A stretch of DNA of 64,000 bases from Paraspadella gotoi (GCA_051294375.1 CM119264.1:26632008-26696007), one strand, 5' to 3'; shown: positions 44,314 to 58,221, counted from the stretch's first letter. The notes: a model not told the origin generated them from the sequence alone. Program-made: numbers and translations.

Positions 44314-44417
44314 AATGGTGGGGAGTTGGACAGCAGGGTTTGGTGAAACTTTTTTCTTCTTTTGTAGCCCAAACGTATTTCGGCGGAAGGGATTTTATTA
44401 CTTCGTGTCCAACGAAG
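44314..44417 (+). other. Spacer at palindrome centre
   Basis: About 104 bases present only beside the left arm (ATGGTGGGGAGTTGGACAGC onward), followed by the 25-N gap and then the right arm beginning with a T run. It may be the loop of the palindrome or the edge of one contig. No ORF of interest. Confidence 0.7.
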
Positions 44418-44442
44418 NNNNNNNNNNNNNNNNNNNNNNNNN
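44418..44442. other. Assembly gap, 25 N, at palindrome centre
   Basis: A fixed-size 25-N placeholder, also used at 47998 and 63509. It means the two arms are not joined by continuous sequence. Confidence 0.99.
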
Positions 44443-44630
44443 TTTTTTTTTTTTTTGAAAATGAAAAAAAATAAGAAACTAAATCGATTTTTTTTTAATT
44501 TGTTTTCCCAAAACATTTATTTTTTTTTCTCAAGCAATTTCTATTTTTAGTTTTCAATTTCATAAATTCAAAATTATAAAATGGAAAATTCTTTTTCTTT
44601 CCAAAAGCCACTTTAAAAGGTGTCAAAAAT

Positions 44631-44749
<119 letters not shown>

Positions 44750-45279
44750 CAGAGACGAAGAAAAGCAAGCGAAAATTCTTCGGACCAAAAAAGTCTAGAC
44801 AATTTTTCGTTGTTAAAAAATGGAAAAAAGCAAAATTCGTGACGCGAAAGGGAAAAAGGATTTTTGGTCGGTTGTTCAGTCGGTCCGTCTCTAGTATAAA
44901 ATGATATGATTATTAAACATATATGAAGAATGAACCTGCCATTAATTCACGATCGACGTCGATATATCGAAAAGTAAAAGCAGACTTTAACCCCCCTCCC
45001 ATTTTCACAGTTCGAATCACCGCGTCCTTAGTTTCAGTGAGAGTTTTGTTTGTTCTAAGGTTAGCGACCTGACGAAAATAACAATCCGCGATGGGGAGAA
45101 TTTGGAAGGCAAGAAAATACTGCAAAAAAAAAAAGAGCAATGGGAGAAACTAGCCGGTTATTTCTTTCTAATGTTTCTAGAAAAAGGCGAGTATTATTAA
45201 ATATAAAAAGAATATACTAGTGCGGAGTACAATAAGTATTCCCCGATCTAATACCTAAGGGAGTGGTCTTTTCATACAA

Positions 45280-45480
45280 TTGAAACATTCTTTGAAATAT
45301 TATACCACTTCATTGATAGGGAAGCCAAGTACTCTGGGAGTGAATAAACGAGACTGTGAGAGAGTCTTGATTGAAAGCTTGCAGGGACCTGCTATGTCAT
45401 TATCTTGTATGAGTGATGGAGGCCTTAAACCACCAAAGCCTGTCCAAAGTCAGGGGCAAGATAGCTTATTTATTAAATGA
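45280..45480 (+). other. Mirror of the 42643 candidate, opposite-strand frame
   Basis: Plus-strand reading frame with GVNKRDCERVLIESLQGPAM, SLSCMSDGGLKPPKPVQSQG and QDS. Its counterpart in the diverged relative keeps SLQGPAM, C, GG, PP, PV at the same codon spacing. I list it because the coding strand of this family is unresolved; it may equally be antisense to the exon at 42643-42866. Confidence 0.25.
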
Positions 45481-46254
45481 ATGGATAATTTTTATATTGG
45501 TTGTACCAATTTCATACTATAAAAAAATAAAATTAAAATATGTTTTTTATTTTTATTTGTTCACATGTTTACTGAAAATCTGTTGTGTTCGCTTTGGTTT
45601 TCTTCGCTTCGAGAATCTCATTTCCCGTCGCATCCATAATTGATGATAAAAAGGGAGAAAAGTTTAATGAGAGATGAAACAATTAAAAAGGGTCATTAAT
45701 AAATAAAATATAAAACAATTAAAAGGGGTCATTAATATATGAATGGCGGAACCAAATAAGGAAGAAAACTGGGAATCGAATTTCTGCTTCGTTGCTTTCG
45801 AACAACGGAGACGAAACAAAAGAGAAATTGAAATTATCGACGACGACAACAACGACGACGACGACGACAACGACGACGAAGATGATGATGATGACGACGA
45901 TGATGATGATGATGATGATGACAACGACAAAAATGGCAATGACAAAGGCGACGACGGACGATGACGATGACGGATTGACGGTTGCAATACTTGCGACGTT
46001 ATACTAAACACATTTTCATTAAAGGATTACATAAATGCATAAATGCATTTTTTTTTGTCAAATATTTCAGCATACATTTCTATGCTATCATCAGTGTAAT
46101 AATGAGAAAAAAAATTATTAACGAATATTTTTTTGCATTTATTAGTAATTCCTTAATGATATTATAAGTAAATATAAATATTCTCAATGTATTCGTGATG
46201 ACGTTTAAAGAACGTCTAAGAAAACATTTTTTTGTTTATAAAAATTATATTATT

Positions 46255-46464
46255 NNNNNNNNNNNNNNNNNNNNNNNNNNNNNNNNNNNNNNNNNNNNNN
46301 NNNNNNNNNNNNNNNNNNNNNNNNNNNNNNNNNNNNNNNNNNNNNNNNNNNNNNNNNNNNNNNNNNNNNNNNNNNNNNNNNNNNNNNNNNNNNNNNNNNN
46401 NNNNNNNNNNNNNNNNNNNNNNNNNNNNNNNNNNNNNNNNNNNNNNNNNNNNNNNNNNNNNNNN
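46255..46464. other. Assembly gap, 210 N
   Basis: The left arm has about 85 bases at the equivalent place (roughly 41730-41815), so the gap size is probably overestimated. Confidence 0.99.
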
Positions 46465-46598
46465 AAACGCATCCCCGTCGTCGTCAATTTGGTCGTCGTT
46501 GTTGGCGTCGTCGTCCCCAGCGATTTTATAGTCGGTATCTTTGCATCTGTCAGATGTGGAGGATAGATGGCTTCGTGATTAACATGGTCGTTGTCACG

Positions 46599-46636
<38 letters not shown>

Positions 46637-47997
46637 AATTATCATCGCATTCGTGGTTCGACCAGCTTAACGTCAAAGTATGAGGGCTGACGCGAGGAGA
46701 CGCAGAATAAAAATTCCTTTAATATAATTTGCATATTATAGTTTTCCCGTCATATTTTTTTATAAATATTCACCTCCAGCTTAGGATTTCGAACTAATAG
46801 CGTTGAAATCGACTCATTGAGAATTCAGGAAGGATGAAAGCGCTTTCACCGAATATCAACGTGAAGATGATGATTTTTAAGTGAGAATCACAGCTGAAGC
46901 GTCGATCAATTGTGACGAATCCAGGAAATTTTCGATTATTATTATATCGCATTCGCTTCCGCTTCCCTTAAAATTATGAACGTTCTTAAACGTTATTTTT
47001 TATAGTTCATAACATTTATTAATGATTCCATTTTAAACGTTAGTGCCTTTGTTTTAATTGAATTTTTATTGTATTTCAAACCAGGTGAAAGTAAAATTCC
47101 TTAAACCCCGTGACATCCAATACCTCTAGGTCTCCACTCTGAACCCAAAAACGTTACGATCTTCGTCGCGTTCGTCTTCGTCGTTTTTGTCTTTCCTTTT
47201 CGATGTAATGATCATCATCCTATGTCGTTGCAGTCGTCGGTAATCGACAAAGTAGTCATTGTCATCAATATCCCCGTTATTGTCATTGTCATCGAAATGA
47301 CAGATTTAAACATATTAATCATCGATTAAGACGCTCGTCGTCATCATTGAGATTGTCATCATAATCGTCGTCGTCGTCGTCGTCGTCGTCCTCCCAACGA
47401 CATCGTCGTCCTTGATTCTTTGCCGCCCTCCTCCGGTCATTTGCTCCCCCACATCCGGTCATCCGCCCCTTTTCAGTTGCATACGGGGGCGGTGGGGGGG
47501 GGGTTGAGGGATAGAAGTCAGCATTGCCGAATCCGGGAAATGATGGATAAGGGGGTAAAAAGGAGGGGGTGGGGTGGCGAATACGGGGGTTTGTGAGGGA
47601 GAGGGGAAAAAAGGGGGAAGGTAAGCGAATGAAGAGAGAATCTAATGAACGATTGGTAAGTGAACGGCGATAGGAGAGTGATTGGGAAAGTGGGCACTGG
47701 GCAGGTAAGGGTTTTAAAGTTGTTGGAGTGGACACTCGGCAGCAAAAGGGTCAAGACCGAGTGGTGAGTGAGCAGTGAAAGGTCAAGTGACTCTGAGTGG
47801 GTCGGTTGTGATTTCTATGATTTCAGAAAGGAAAAAAAAAGAAGAAAAAAAAGTAGAAAAAGAAAAAAAGCGTAAACGAGGATTTTTATTCATGAGGCTT
47901 TTTTTTTCGCGGGTCTTTCTGTACGAACGGTTCGGTCGCTCTTAAGCGTGGTGGGCGCATATACGGACTCGATCTCTCTCTCTCTTTCTTTTTTTTT

Positions 47998-48022
47998 NNN
48001 NNNNNNNNNNNNNNNNNNNNNN
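47998..48022. other. Assembly gap, 25 N
   Basis: Placeholder within T/A-rich sequence; the left-arm mirror near 40105-40150 is AAAGAAAA-type repeat. Confidence 0.99.
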
Positions 48023-48099
48023 TTCTTTATTTTTCTTTTTTTTATTTTTCTTTCAGTCTCTCTTTTCTCTCTCTCTCTTCTCTCTCTCTCCCTCTCCCT

Positions 48100-48130
<31 letters not shown>

Positions 48131-48199
48131 CTCTCCCGTCCCTCTCCCTCCCCTCTCTCCCCCTCTCCCCCCCACTTCCGCGACTTTCCTTTTATGGTT

Positions 48200-48666
48200 C
48201 TACTCGGAAGAAACGATTTCCTTCGAAAACGAGGTTGACAGATCTTTCCAATATTCCGAGGCGTTAAAGGCATCCATCTGGAGAAGGCTGTGGCGAATGC
48301 TGTGGCGAATGCTGCGGTGAGGGCTGTGGTGAGGGCTGTGGACATGGCGAATGTGCAGACGAAGCCTGTGGCGTTGGTTTTGGCGGAGCCTGTGATGATG
48401 GTTTGGTGCGGCGGCGAATGCGGGTTTTTCCGCCGTTCCATTCTCTGCCTGTACAGCACCGTCTGAGTCCAGCGCCATCTGCTGCTCCATCTTCCGTGCC
48501 ATCGACGATCCCGTCTCCCGTGCCATATCCGGCGCCGGCGCCCATCTTCGTCCGCCGCCCTAACAATTTCCACTTTATTGGTTTTCCCACAATTCACGTT
48601 TCTCAGTTGGCGACTTTCAAACGCGTCTGCCGATAAATCGACTCCAACAAAACGTAGATTAAGATT
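48200..48666 (-). CDS. Three-copy candidate terminal exon, right copy 1
   Basis: Counterpart of 39471-39955. In this copy the second half is in one frame without correction: SDGAVQAENGTAEKPAFAAA, PNHHHRLRQNQRHRLRLHIR, HVHSPHHSPHRS, LLQMDAFNASEYWKDLSTSF, SKEIVSSE and a stop at 48200-48202. The first part (NCGKTNKVEIVRAADEDG) is also open but joins in another frame, because of GATGGG and an extra T in GCGCTGGAC. Confidence 0.4.
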
Positions 48667-49878
48667 CGTGTTTTTTTTCTCTTAATCTTTTTTTTTCTTT
48701 TTCTCTTTAAAATCTTTCAAGTTTATCACCGAATTTTAAAAGAAATTTAGAGTTGTTCACTCACTTGTTTTTTACGACCGTTTCACACAACTCCTGGGTC
48801 TCTGAAATATCTCGATAGGTTTACAATGTTATGGAACTTTGATGCGTTTCTTTAAAAAATATTTTAATTTTGATAACTATTTATTAATAAAATAATGTAA
48901 TAATGTAGAACAACGTAAATTATAACTCTTTGTTTATAGTTATTAGTTAGTAAAAATATTAAAATAAACCGTCAAATAAAACTAAAGAAAATAAAGAAAT
49001 AGCAACTAAGAATATCGTGTCTAAAAAAAACATTCACCCAGAGATTTTCTCCCGCGATTTCGAACTTCCCATCTCACACGCTATGCCCCCTTCTCGGTCC
49101 TGATTCTAAAAAATCGTTTAGCTCCCCTTTATTCGCTAATGGCCCAACTCTTTGTACCGTGACCTAAATATCCAAATGATCGCTTATCTCATAACGGATC
49201 CATACTCCGACGACTTTCGCCCCCTACCCCTTTTCGGGCCCTTCCGCCCCTTAGAGCCTCGCTCCTTCCCGACCCCCGCACCTCTTGTCACCATAAAAAA
49301 TTCACGTATAGACGGAGATTGCTAGCAGCTTGCAGGGTCCCTGCTATGTTAATAGTATATTGTAAGAGGAATGGAGGCCCTAGACCACCATATTCCAGTT
49401 TAAAATCAGGGGCAACTGACAACTGAGCTTATTATTGCTTCTACCAATTTCAAACATACCATCTTAATGTCTCATTCCTCTTTCCATTCACTACCACCTA
49501 CTCTCCCACCCACTGCCCCCCCTCTCGGATTTAACTTACCCAGGGCATTTGACGTTGAATAACTGCGGGCGTTTTCCCCACCAAGTTCCATCCCTTTCCA
49601 TTTAGGCTCTCGGTACACATCTGCCTTTCTCTTTTTTCCATTCTCCGATTCCCGAATAAGTGGCGGCGTTGAGGGTCCGTGGGGGGTGAGGGGGTGAGGG
49701 GCGGAGGGGGGACTGGGGTACGGGGGTACGGGGTAAGGGAAAGGGTTTAAGGCTCTGTGCCGCGAGCTCTATCGGACGGGACGTGTGAGTTTTTTAAGAT
49801 TTTTTTTTTTTTTTTTGATTTTCGAGAGAAAGAAAGAAAAAGAGAGGATAGGAAAAGCGAACTGTAATTGAAGAGTGG

Positions 49879-49949
<71 letters not shown>

Positions 49950-52553
49950 TTGAATGGAAAATTGAGAGGAGTGATTCGAATTGTGTGAGGAGAGAGGAAA
50001 GAGATGCATGTGATTCATGTAAGGAAGTGATAAGAACATTACCAGTGAAAATAACGAATGATGAGAGATGGTGTGAATCTGGTTTGAGTGAGGAGAAATG
50101 TGGAGGAGTAAAAAAGGAGTGATGGGAGGAGTGGAGAGGAGTGATTGGAGGAGTGGAGAGAAGTGATAGGAGTGGAGAGGAGTGATGAAAGGAGTGAAGA
50201 GGGAGTGATAGAAGGAGTGGAAAAGGAGTGATGGGAGGAGTGAAGAGAAGTGATAGAAGGAGTTGAGAGGAGAGATGGGAGGAGTGAAGAGAAGTGATAG
50301 AAGGAGTAGAGAGGAGTGATAGAAGGAGTGAAGAGAAGTGATAGAGGAGTGGAGAGGAGTGATGGGAGGAGTGAAGAGAAGTGATAGAAGGAGTGGAGAG
50401 GAGTGATAGAAGGAGTGGAAGAGTTTGGAAAAGAGAAATGAGAGACGCGGATATCGATCTTTCTTTCTTTTTTTTTCTTTTTTTTTTTGCGACTGACAGT
50501 TTTCGTTTTCTTCTTTTTTTTTCTTTCTTTTTTTCTCTGGAGAGAAAAAAGAGGAGTTGGAGGAGGAGGAGGAGGAGACAGAATTATATTAAGTTATATA
50601 AGAATTATGTAAGTTTCAAATAACTAATTATAGTTATTTTTAATCTAAAGAAATAAATAAAAAAAAAAATAGTGAAACAAGTAATTTTGCAACTGTCATA
50701 AAACTTCAAAGTTTATTCACCAGGAATTGAATACATCGCCAGGAAAAGTCGATTCTGATGAACGCATCTTATTGCGTTTGGCAAAGAACATCCTACTTTT
50801 TGCAGTGAGAAATTTTTCAGAAAAAACATAAACATAAATTTTATCGAATTGAAATTTAAAGTTATGAAACTAATGTTAGATCATAAATTTTCATAGAAGC
50901 GCATCAAGAATTCTTTTCATAAAAATGCGCACAAATCCTTTTGCGTGCGTTGCACACCCAGGATGCCCGGTTTCATAAAATTGCACACTAATCTTTTGCG
51001 TGCGTTTCTCAACCCAGGACGCCTGGTTTCACGTCCTCCTCGCTCAGTTATGTGAGACCTCACTCTCGACGCGCGTATGTGAATTTACGACTTTCGTCGC
51101 CTCCTTTTACGTTTCTCCAGTTTCACTTCACGAGTCTTAATCTTCACCGCGACGCCATTGTGATCGTCTTCCTCTCTCTTTACTTCTCTTTTTTTGACTT
51201 TTGAGTTTTTCTTTTCTTCCTCTCGTTACTTCTCTTTTCGACTTTACGATAATCTTTTATTTTCTTCGTTCTTTACTTCTCTTTTTTGACTTTCCTCTTT
51301 TCATTGTTTTCTCTTTTTGTCTTTTTGATAGTCTTTATTTCCTCCCTATCTTTACTTCTTTCTTCTTCTCTCTAGACTTATCTTTCCTTCTTCTCTCTTT
51401 TTTTTTTCTTTTCGTATTTTTTCTTCCTTTCTCAGCTTTCCTTTCTTTCCTTTCTTACTCACAATGGATCCAAACGCTCCTTTCATTTAATCTTTTATCC
51501 TCGAGATCTTTCTCTCTCATTGATATTTTCAATCACTTCCCTCACATAAGTTCTCTTACTTACTTTTGATGCGTCTAATGTACTTTTTTTCGGCCTTTTA
51601 TTTCATTCATTCTTCAATTCCGCTTTCTTCAATTGCATATCAATTCTTTTTTTTTTCTTTTTTTTCACGGATTCACTTTTTTTTCTTTATCAATTTTTTC
51701 TCCTTTCTTCTTTTTTTTCAATTTCTTTCTTTAATCTTTATTTCCTATCTATCCGGTTTCTTCGAGTCTCTTTTTTTCTCCCAATCCTCTCTCCCTCTTT
51801 CTCTCACTCCCCTCTCTCCTCTCTCCCTCATGATACTTTTTCACTTAACTCCTCTCACGATCCTTAACTCATCTTTCTCGTTCTCACTAAATCCCAACGC
51901 GTCCGTCCGTCCGTCCGTTCGTCCGTCTCGATCCGATTGAGATTTCGAAACCCAAACATCATCGCTCGCGCGCGAAACAAAAAAAAAAAATCTCTCACCC
52001 GAAGCTGCGCAGCCACTCGAGTCTTGAGTCTTGAATCTTGAATATGAGTTTTCGTACCCTTAAATCACCCGACCGACGGGTAACAGATTTCTCTGTTTCT
52101 TAATATCTACCCAACTCCTCATTCTCTCACTTCCCCCCGCCCCCCCTCGACCAAGCCCCCTTCCAGAGCTCGAAATCAAATGTCTTTCTAAATTCTGTCT
52201 TCGGATTTTGACATCGCCCATCCGCCGACTGCGCAGGCCAGTCGGAACGGAGCAGCTTTTCTTCAACATTCACCGCAGCTCTCACCAGTTTTCGCTGTAT
52301 TCCACCCCTTTTTAAACACTCTACACCCAAACGTCAGCCGCACGCTCCAAAACATGCAGCCGCTATGCTCTCTTACTTACCCCACCCAAAAGACAGCCTT
52401 CCTCACCAAAAACCAACCCCACCCCTAGCCCTCCCCCACCCGCACCCCAGCCCCGGAGCGTCTGTTCTGGCGACGAGGGAGCCTCATTTATTTTCCTGCC
52501 ATTTTTTCTCGCTCGCAAAGAGAGAAAAGCTGCTCTCGTCCCCAGCGTATTTA

Positions 52554-52562
52554 CTATTTATA
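52554..52562 (-). promoter_or_regulatory. TATA box, right copy 1
   Basis: Mirror of 35517-35525, identical TATAAATAG on the minus strand, pointing toward the exon at 48666. Confidence 0.38.
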
Positions 52563-53035
52563 CATCGGGCAAAATTAACGTTTACACCAGCGCCTACAAT
52601 ATTTTTTCATGGCTTTTTCTTTCCGAGCGAGTAAACTTTCTCATTGAGCCAATTAGTACCGTTTAATTGGCTTAATTGCGAAATTCATAGCCTAGTTCCG
52701 AATTTTTAGTTAAAATTTATAAAGGAAAGAGGAAGTGTTGTCGTTGTTCGCTCAAAATTTACCCTCACGAGCACCCAAGCCTAGAAACGGTTCATCTCTC
52801 CCGGACGGCAAATAATGTGAATTTAAAGAGCCTAAAATGTAAATATATAAAAGAGGTTAATGTAACGATTTACCGTCGATAATAACTCTTTATTCACGCT
52901 CGTTCTCGTCACGCGATCGACGGGCGAAGACCCCGGAATCTCGCTCCAAAATTCGCTGTGCCGTAAAAACCACACAGTTGATTATTTCGTCCTAACGAAA
53001 TCGTAACGTCGTCGTTATTAGAAATGAAAATAATA

Positions 53036-53066
<31 letters not shown>

Positions 53067-53187
53067 AGTCGCTATTAGTTAAGAAAACCGTTCTCGCTTC
53101 ACGCAGAGATTTTTTTCTCTCTCACCGCTCACACAATCTTCTCCGGTTCACACAATCCATCCAAGGTCTTTTTTCTCCTTTATGGTT

Positions 53188-53646
53188 CTACTCGGAAGAA
53201 ACGATTTCCTTCGAAAACGAGGTTGACAGATCTTCCAATATTCCGAGGCGTTAAAGGCATCCATCTGGAGAAGGCTGTGGCGAATGCTGTGGCGAATGCT
53301 GCGGTGAGGGCTGTGGTGAGGGCTGTGGACATGGCGAATGTGCGACGAAGCCTGTGGCGTTGGTTTGGCGGAGCCTGTGATGATGGTTTGGTGCGGCGGC
53401 GAATGCGGGTTTTCGCCGTTCCATTCTCTGCCTGTACAGCACCGTCTGAGTCCGCGCCATCTGCTGCTCCATCTTCCGTGCCATCGACGATCCCGTCTCC
53501 CGTGCCATATCCGGCGCCGGCGCCATCTTCGTCCGCCGCCTAACAATTTCCACTTTATTGGTTTCCCACAATTCACGTTTCTCAGTTGGCGACTTTCAAA
53601 CGCGTCTGCCGATAAATCGACTCCAACAAAAACGTAGATTAAGATT
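53188..53646 (-). CDS. Three-copy candidate terminal exon, right copy 2
   Basis: Counterpart of 39471-39955. This copy reads GATGGCGCC where the others have GATGGGCGCC, which joins AADEDG in frame to AGAGYGTGDGIVDGTEDG, but it lacks bases further on (GGCGAAAACC, CGTCGCAC, TGGAAGATC) and so is shifted in the second half. The stop context (GAGTAG, 53188-53190) is preserved. Confidence 0.38.
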
Positions 53647-54299
53647 CGTGTTTTTTTTCTCTTAATCTTTTTTTTTCTTTTTCTCTTTAAAATCTTTCAA
53701 GTTTATCACCGAATTTTAAAAGAAATTTAGAGTTGTTCACTCACTTGTTTTTACGACCGTTTCACACAACTCCTGGGTCTCTGAAATATCTCGATAGGTT
53801 TACAATGTTATGGAACTTTGATGCGTTTCTTTAAAATATTTTAATTTTGATAACTATTTATTAATAAAATAATGTAATAATGTAGAACAACGTAAATTAT
53901 AACTCTTTGTTTATAGTTATTAGTTAGTAAAATATTAAAATAACCGTCAAAATAAAACTAAAGAAAATAAAGAAATAGCAACTAAGAATATCGTGTCTAA
54001 AAAAACATTCACCCAGAGATTTTCTCCCGCGATTCGAACTTCCCATCTCACACGCTATGCCCCCTTCTCGGTCCTGATTCTAAAAAATCGTTTAGCTCCC
54101 CTTTATTCGCTAATGGCCCAACTCTTTGTACCGTGACCTAAATATCCAAATGATCGCTTATCTCATAACGGATCCATACTCCGACGACTTTCGCCCCCTA
54201 CCCCTTTTCGGGCCCTTCCGCCCTTAGAGCCTCGCTCCTCTCCCGACCCCCGCACCTCTTGTCACCATAAAAATTCACGTATAGACGGAGATTGCTAGC

Positions 54300-54400
54300 A
54301 GCTTGCAGGGTCCTGCTATGTTAATAGTATATTGTAAGAGGAATGGAGGCCCTAGACCACCATATCCAGTTTAAAATCAGGGGCAACTGACAACTGAGCT
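54300..54400 (+). pseudogene. Diverged gene-like fragment, segment A copy 2
   Basis: This copy alone keeps SLQGPAMLIVYCKRNGGPRPPYPV in a single frame before TAA. The other two copies have an extra C or G in the GGTCC(C)TG stretch. See 38690-38806. Confidence 0.33.
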
Positions 54401-54849
54401 TATTATTGCTTCTACCAATTTCAAACATACCATCTTAATGTCTCATTCCTCTTTCCATTCACTACCACCTACTCTCCCACCCACTGCCCCCCCCCTCTCG
54501 GATTTAACTTACCCAGGGCATTTGACGTTGAATAACTGCGGCGTTTTCCCCACCAAGTTCCATCCCTTTCCATTTAGGCTCTCGGTACACATCTGCCTTT
54601 CTCTTTTTTTCCATTCTCCGATTCCCGAATAAGTGGCGGCGTTGAGGGTCCGTGGGGGGTGAGGGGGTGAGGGGCGGAGGGGGGACTGGGGTACGGGGGT
54701 ACGGGGGTAAGGGAAAGGGTTTAAGGCTCTGTGCCGCGAGCTCTATCGGACGGGACGTGTGAGTTTTTTAAGATTTTTTTTTTTTTTTTGATTTTCGAGA
54801 GAAAGAAAGAAAAAAAAGAGGATAGGAAAAGCGAACTGTAATTGAAGAG

Positions 54850-54925
<76 letters not shown>

Positions 54926-57531
54926 TTGAATGGAAAATTGAGAGGAGTGATCTCGAATTGTGTGTGAGGAGAGAGGAAAGGAGATGCATGTGATTCATGT
55001 AAGGAAAGTGATAAGAACATTACCAGTGAAAATAACGAATGATGAGAGATGGTGTGAATCTGGTTTGAGTGAGGAGAAATGTGGAGGAGTAAAAAGGAGT
55101 GATGGGAGGAGTGGAGAGGAGTGATTGGAGGATTTGAAGTAGAAGATGATGAGTGAGGCGCTGGGAGAGGAGCTGATCGTGAATAACGGAGTGAAGAGGA
55201 AGTGCATAGAAGGAGTGGAAAAGGAGTGATGGGAGGAGTGAAGAGAGAGTGATAGAAGGAGTTGAGAAGGAGAGATGGGAGGAGGAAGAAAGTGATAGAA
55301 GGAGTAGAGAGAGAGTTGAATAGAAGGAGTGAAGAGAAGTGATAGAAGGAGTGGAGAGGAGTGATGGGAGGAGTGAAGAGAAGTGATAGAAGGAGTGGAG
55401 AGGAGTGATAGAAGGAGTGAAGAGTTTGGAAAGAGAAATGAGAGACGCGGATATCGATCTTTCTTTCTTTTTTTTTCTTTTTTTTTTGCGACTGACAGTT
55501 TTCGTTTCTTCTTTTTTTCTTTCTTTTTTTCTCTGGAGAAGAAAAAAGAGGAGTTGGAGGAGGAGGAGGAGGAGACAGAATTATATAAGTTATATAAGAA
55601 TTATGTAAGTTTCAAATAACTAATTAATAGTTATTTTTAATCTAAAGAAATAAATAAAAAAAAAAATAGTGAAACAAGTAATTTTGCAACTGTCATAAAC
55701 TTCAAAGTTTATTCACCAGGAATTGAATACATCGCCAGGAAAAGTCGATTCTGATGAACGCATCTTATTGCGTTGGCAAAGAACATCCTACTTTTTGCAG
55801 TGAGAAATTTTCAGAAAAACATAAACATAAATTTTATCGAATTGAAATTTAAAGTTATGAAACTAATGTTAGATCATAAATTTTCATAGAAGCGCATCAA
55901 GAATTCTTTTCATAAAAATGCGCACAAATCCTTTTGCGTGCGTTGCACACCCAGGATGCCCGGTTTCATAAAATTGCACACTAATCCTTTTGCGTGCGTT
56001 TCTCACCCAGGACGCCTGGTTTCACGTCCTCCTCGCTCAGTTATGTGAGACTCACTCTCGACGCGCGTATGTGAATTTACGACTTTCGTCGCCTCCTTTT
56101 ACGTTTCTCCAGTTTCACTTCACGAGTCTTAATCTTCACCGCGACGCCATTGTGATCGTCTTCCTCTCTCTTTACTTCTCTTTTTTGACTTTGAGTTTTC
56201 TTTTCTTCCTCTCGTTACTTCTCTTTTCGACTTTACGATAATCTTTTTATTTTCTTACGTTCTTTACTTCTCTTTTTGACTTTCTCTTTTCATTGTTTCT
56301 CTTTTTGTCTTTTTGATAGTCTTTATTTCCCTCCCTATCTTTACTTTTCCTTTCTTCTTCTCTAGACTTATCTTTCCTTCTTCTCTCTTTTTTTTTCTTT
56401 TCGTATTTTTCTCCTTTCTCAGCTTTCCTTTCTTTCCTTTCTTACTCACAATGGATCCAAACGCTCCTTCATTTAATCTTTTATCCTCGAGATCTTTCTC
56501 TCTCATTGATATTTTCAATCACTTCCCTCACATAAGTTCTCTTACTTACTTTTGATGCGTCTAATGTACTTTTTTTCGGCCTTTTATTTCATTCATTCTT
56601 CAATTCGCTTTCTTCAATTGCATATCAATTCTTTTTTTTTTCTTTTTTTCACGGATTCACTTTTTTTCTTTATCAATTTTTTCTCCTTTCTTCTTTTTTT
56701 TTCAATTTCTTTCTTTAATCTTTATTTCCTATCTATCGGTTTCTTCGAGTCTCTTTTTTCTCCCAATCCTCTCTCCCTCTTTCTCTCACTCCCCCCTCTC
56801 TCCTCTCTCCCTCATGATTACTTTTTCACTTAACTCCTCTCACGATCCTTAACTCATCTTTCTCGTTCTCCTAATCCCAACGCGTCCGTCCGTCCGTCCG
56901 TTCGTCCGTCTCGATCCGATTGAGATTTCGAAACCCAAACATCATCGCTCGCGCGCGAACAAAATAAAAAAATCTCTCACCCGAAGCTGCGCAGCCACTC
57001 GAGTCTTGAGTCTTGAATCTTGAATATGAGTTTCGTACCCTTAAATCACCCGACCGACGGGTAACAGATTTCTCTGTTTCTTAATATCTACCCAACTCCT
57101 CATTCTCTCACTTCCCCCCGCCCCCCCCCCTCGACCAAGCCCCCTTCCAGAGCTCGAAATCAAATGTCTTTCTAAATTCTGTCTTCGGATTTTGACATCG
57201 CCCATCCGCCGACTGCGCAGCCAGTCGAACGGAGCAGCTTTCTTCAACATTCACCGCAGCTCTCACCAGTTTCGCTTGTATTCCACCCCCTTTTTAAACA
57301 CGTCTACACCCAAACGTCAGCCGCACGCTCCAAACATGCAGCCGCTATGCTCTCTTACTTACCCACCCAAAGACAGCCTTCCTCACCAAAAACCCAACCC
57401 ACCCCTAGCCCTCCCCACCCGCACCCCAGCCCCGGAGCGTCTGTTCTGGCGACGAGGGAGCCTCATTTATTTTCCTGCCATTTTTCTCGCTCGCAAAGAG
57501 AGAAAAGCTGCTCTCGTCCCCAGCGTATTTA

Positions 57532-57540
57532 CTATTTATA
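57532..57540 (-). promoter_or_regulatory. TATA box, right copy 2
   Basis: Third copy of TATAAATAG, minus strand. Confidence 0.38.
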
Positions 57541-57997
57541 CATCGGGCAAATTAACGTTTACACCAGCGCCTACAATATTTTTTCATGGCTTTTCTTTCC
57601 GAGCGAGTAAACTTTCTCATTGAGCCAATTAGTAGCCGTTTAATTGGCTTAATTGCGAAATTCATAGCCTAGTTCCGAATTTTAGTTAAAATTTATAAAG
57701 GAAAGAGGAAGTGTTGTCGTTGTTCGCTCAAAATTACCCTCACGAGCACCCAAGCCTAGAAACGGTTCATCTCTCCCGGACGGCAAATAATGTGAATTTA
57801 AAGAGCCTAAAATGTAAATATATAAAGAGGTTAATGTAACGATTTACCGTCGATAATAAACTCTTTATTCACGCTCGTTCTCTCACGCGATCGACGGCGA
57901 AGACCCCGGATCTCGCTCCAAAATCGCTGTGCCGTAAAACCACACAGTGATTATTTCGTCCTAACGAAATCGTAACGTCGTCGTTATTAGAAATGAA

Positions 57998-58037
<40 letters not shown>

Positions 58038-58221
58038 AGTCGCTATTAGTTAAGAAAACCGTTCTCGCTTCACGCAGAGATTTTTTCTCTCTCACGCTCA
58101 CACAATCTTCTCCGGTTCACACAATCCATCCAGTCTTCACGATCGGTTTCCTTCGCCCGTTTTTTTGCGGAGGGAATCATCGCGTCCCATTTCGCTTCGC
58201 GTTCGGGCGGAAGAAGCGAGA

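Larger units (their letters stand above)
48186..53172 (-). repeat. Palindrome right arm, segment A, copy 1
   Basis: Reverse complement of 34887-39955 and direct repeat of 53173-58131. It carries the mirrored exon (48200-48666), diverged gene-like fragment (49327-49425), G-runs (49680-49733), GA block (49882-49950), 21-bp minisatellite (50107-50413), TATA box (52554-52562) and TAA microsatellite (53032-53062). Its far edge, after CAATCCATCCAAGGTCTTTT, runs straight into the next copy. Confidence 0.92.
53173..58131 (-). repeat. Segment A, copy 2 (tandem duplicate)
   Basis: Direct repeat of 48186-53172 that starts at ATGGTTCTACTCGG just after the first copy's edge and ends at CACACAATCCATCCAG, before the single-copy TCTTCACGATCGG. 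It has the same order of contents as the other copies. The minisatellite near 55125-55215 contains disordered sequence absent from the other two, which suggests unpolished single-read sequence. Confidence 0.9.
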
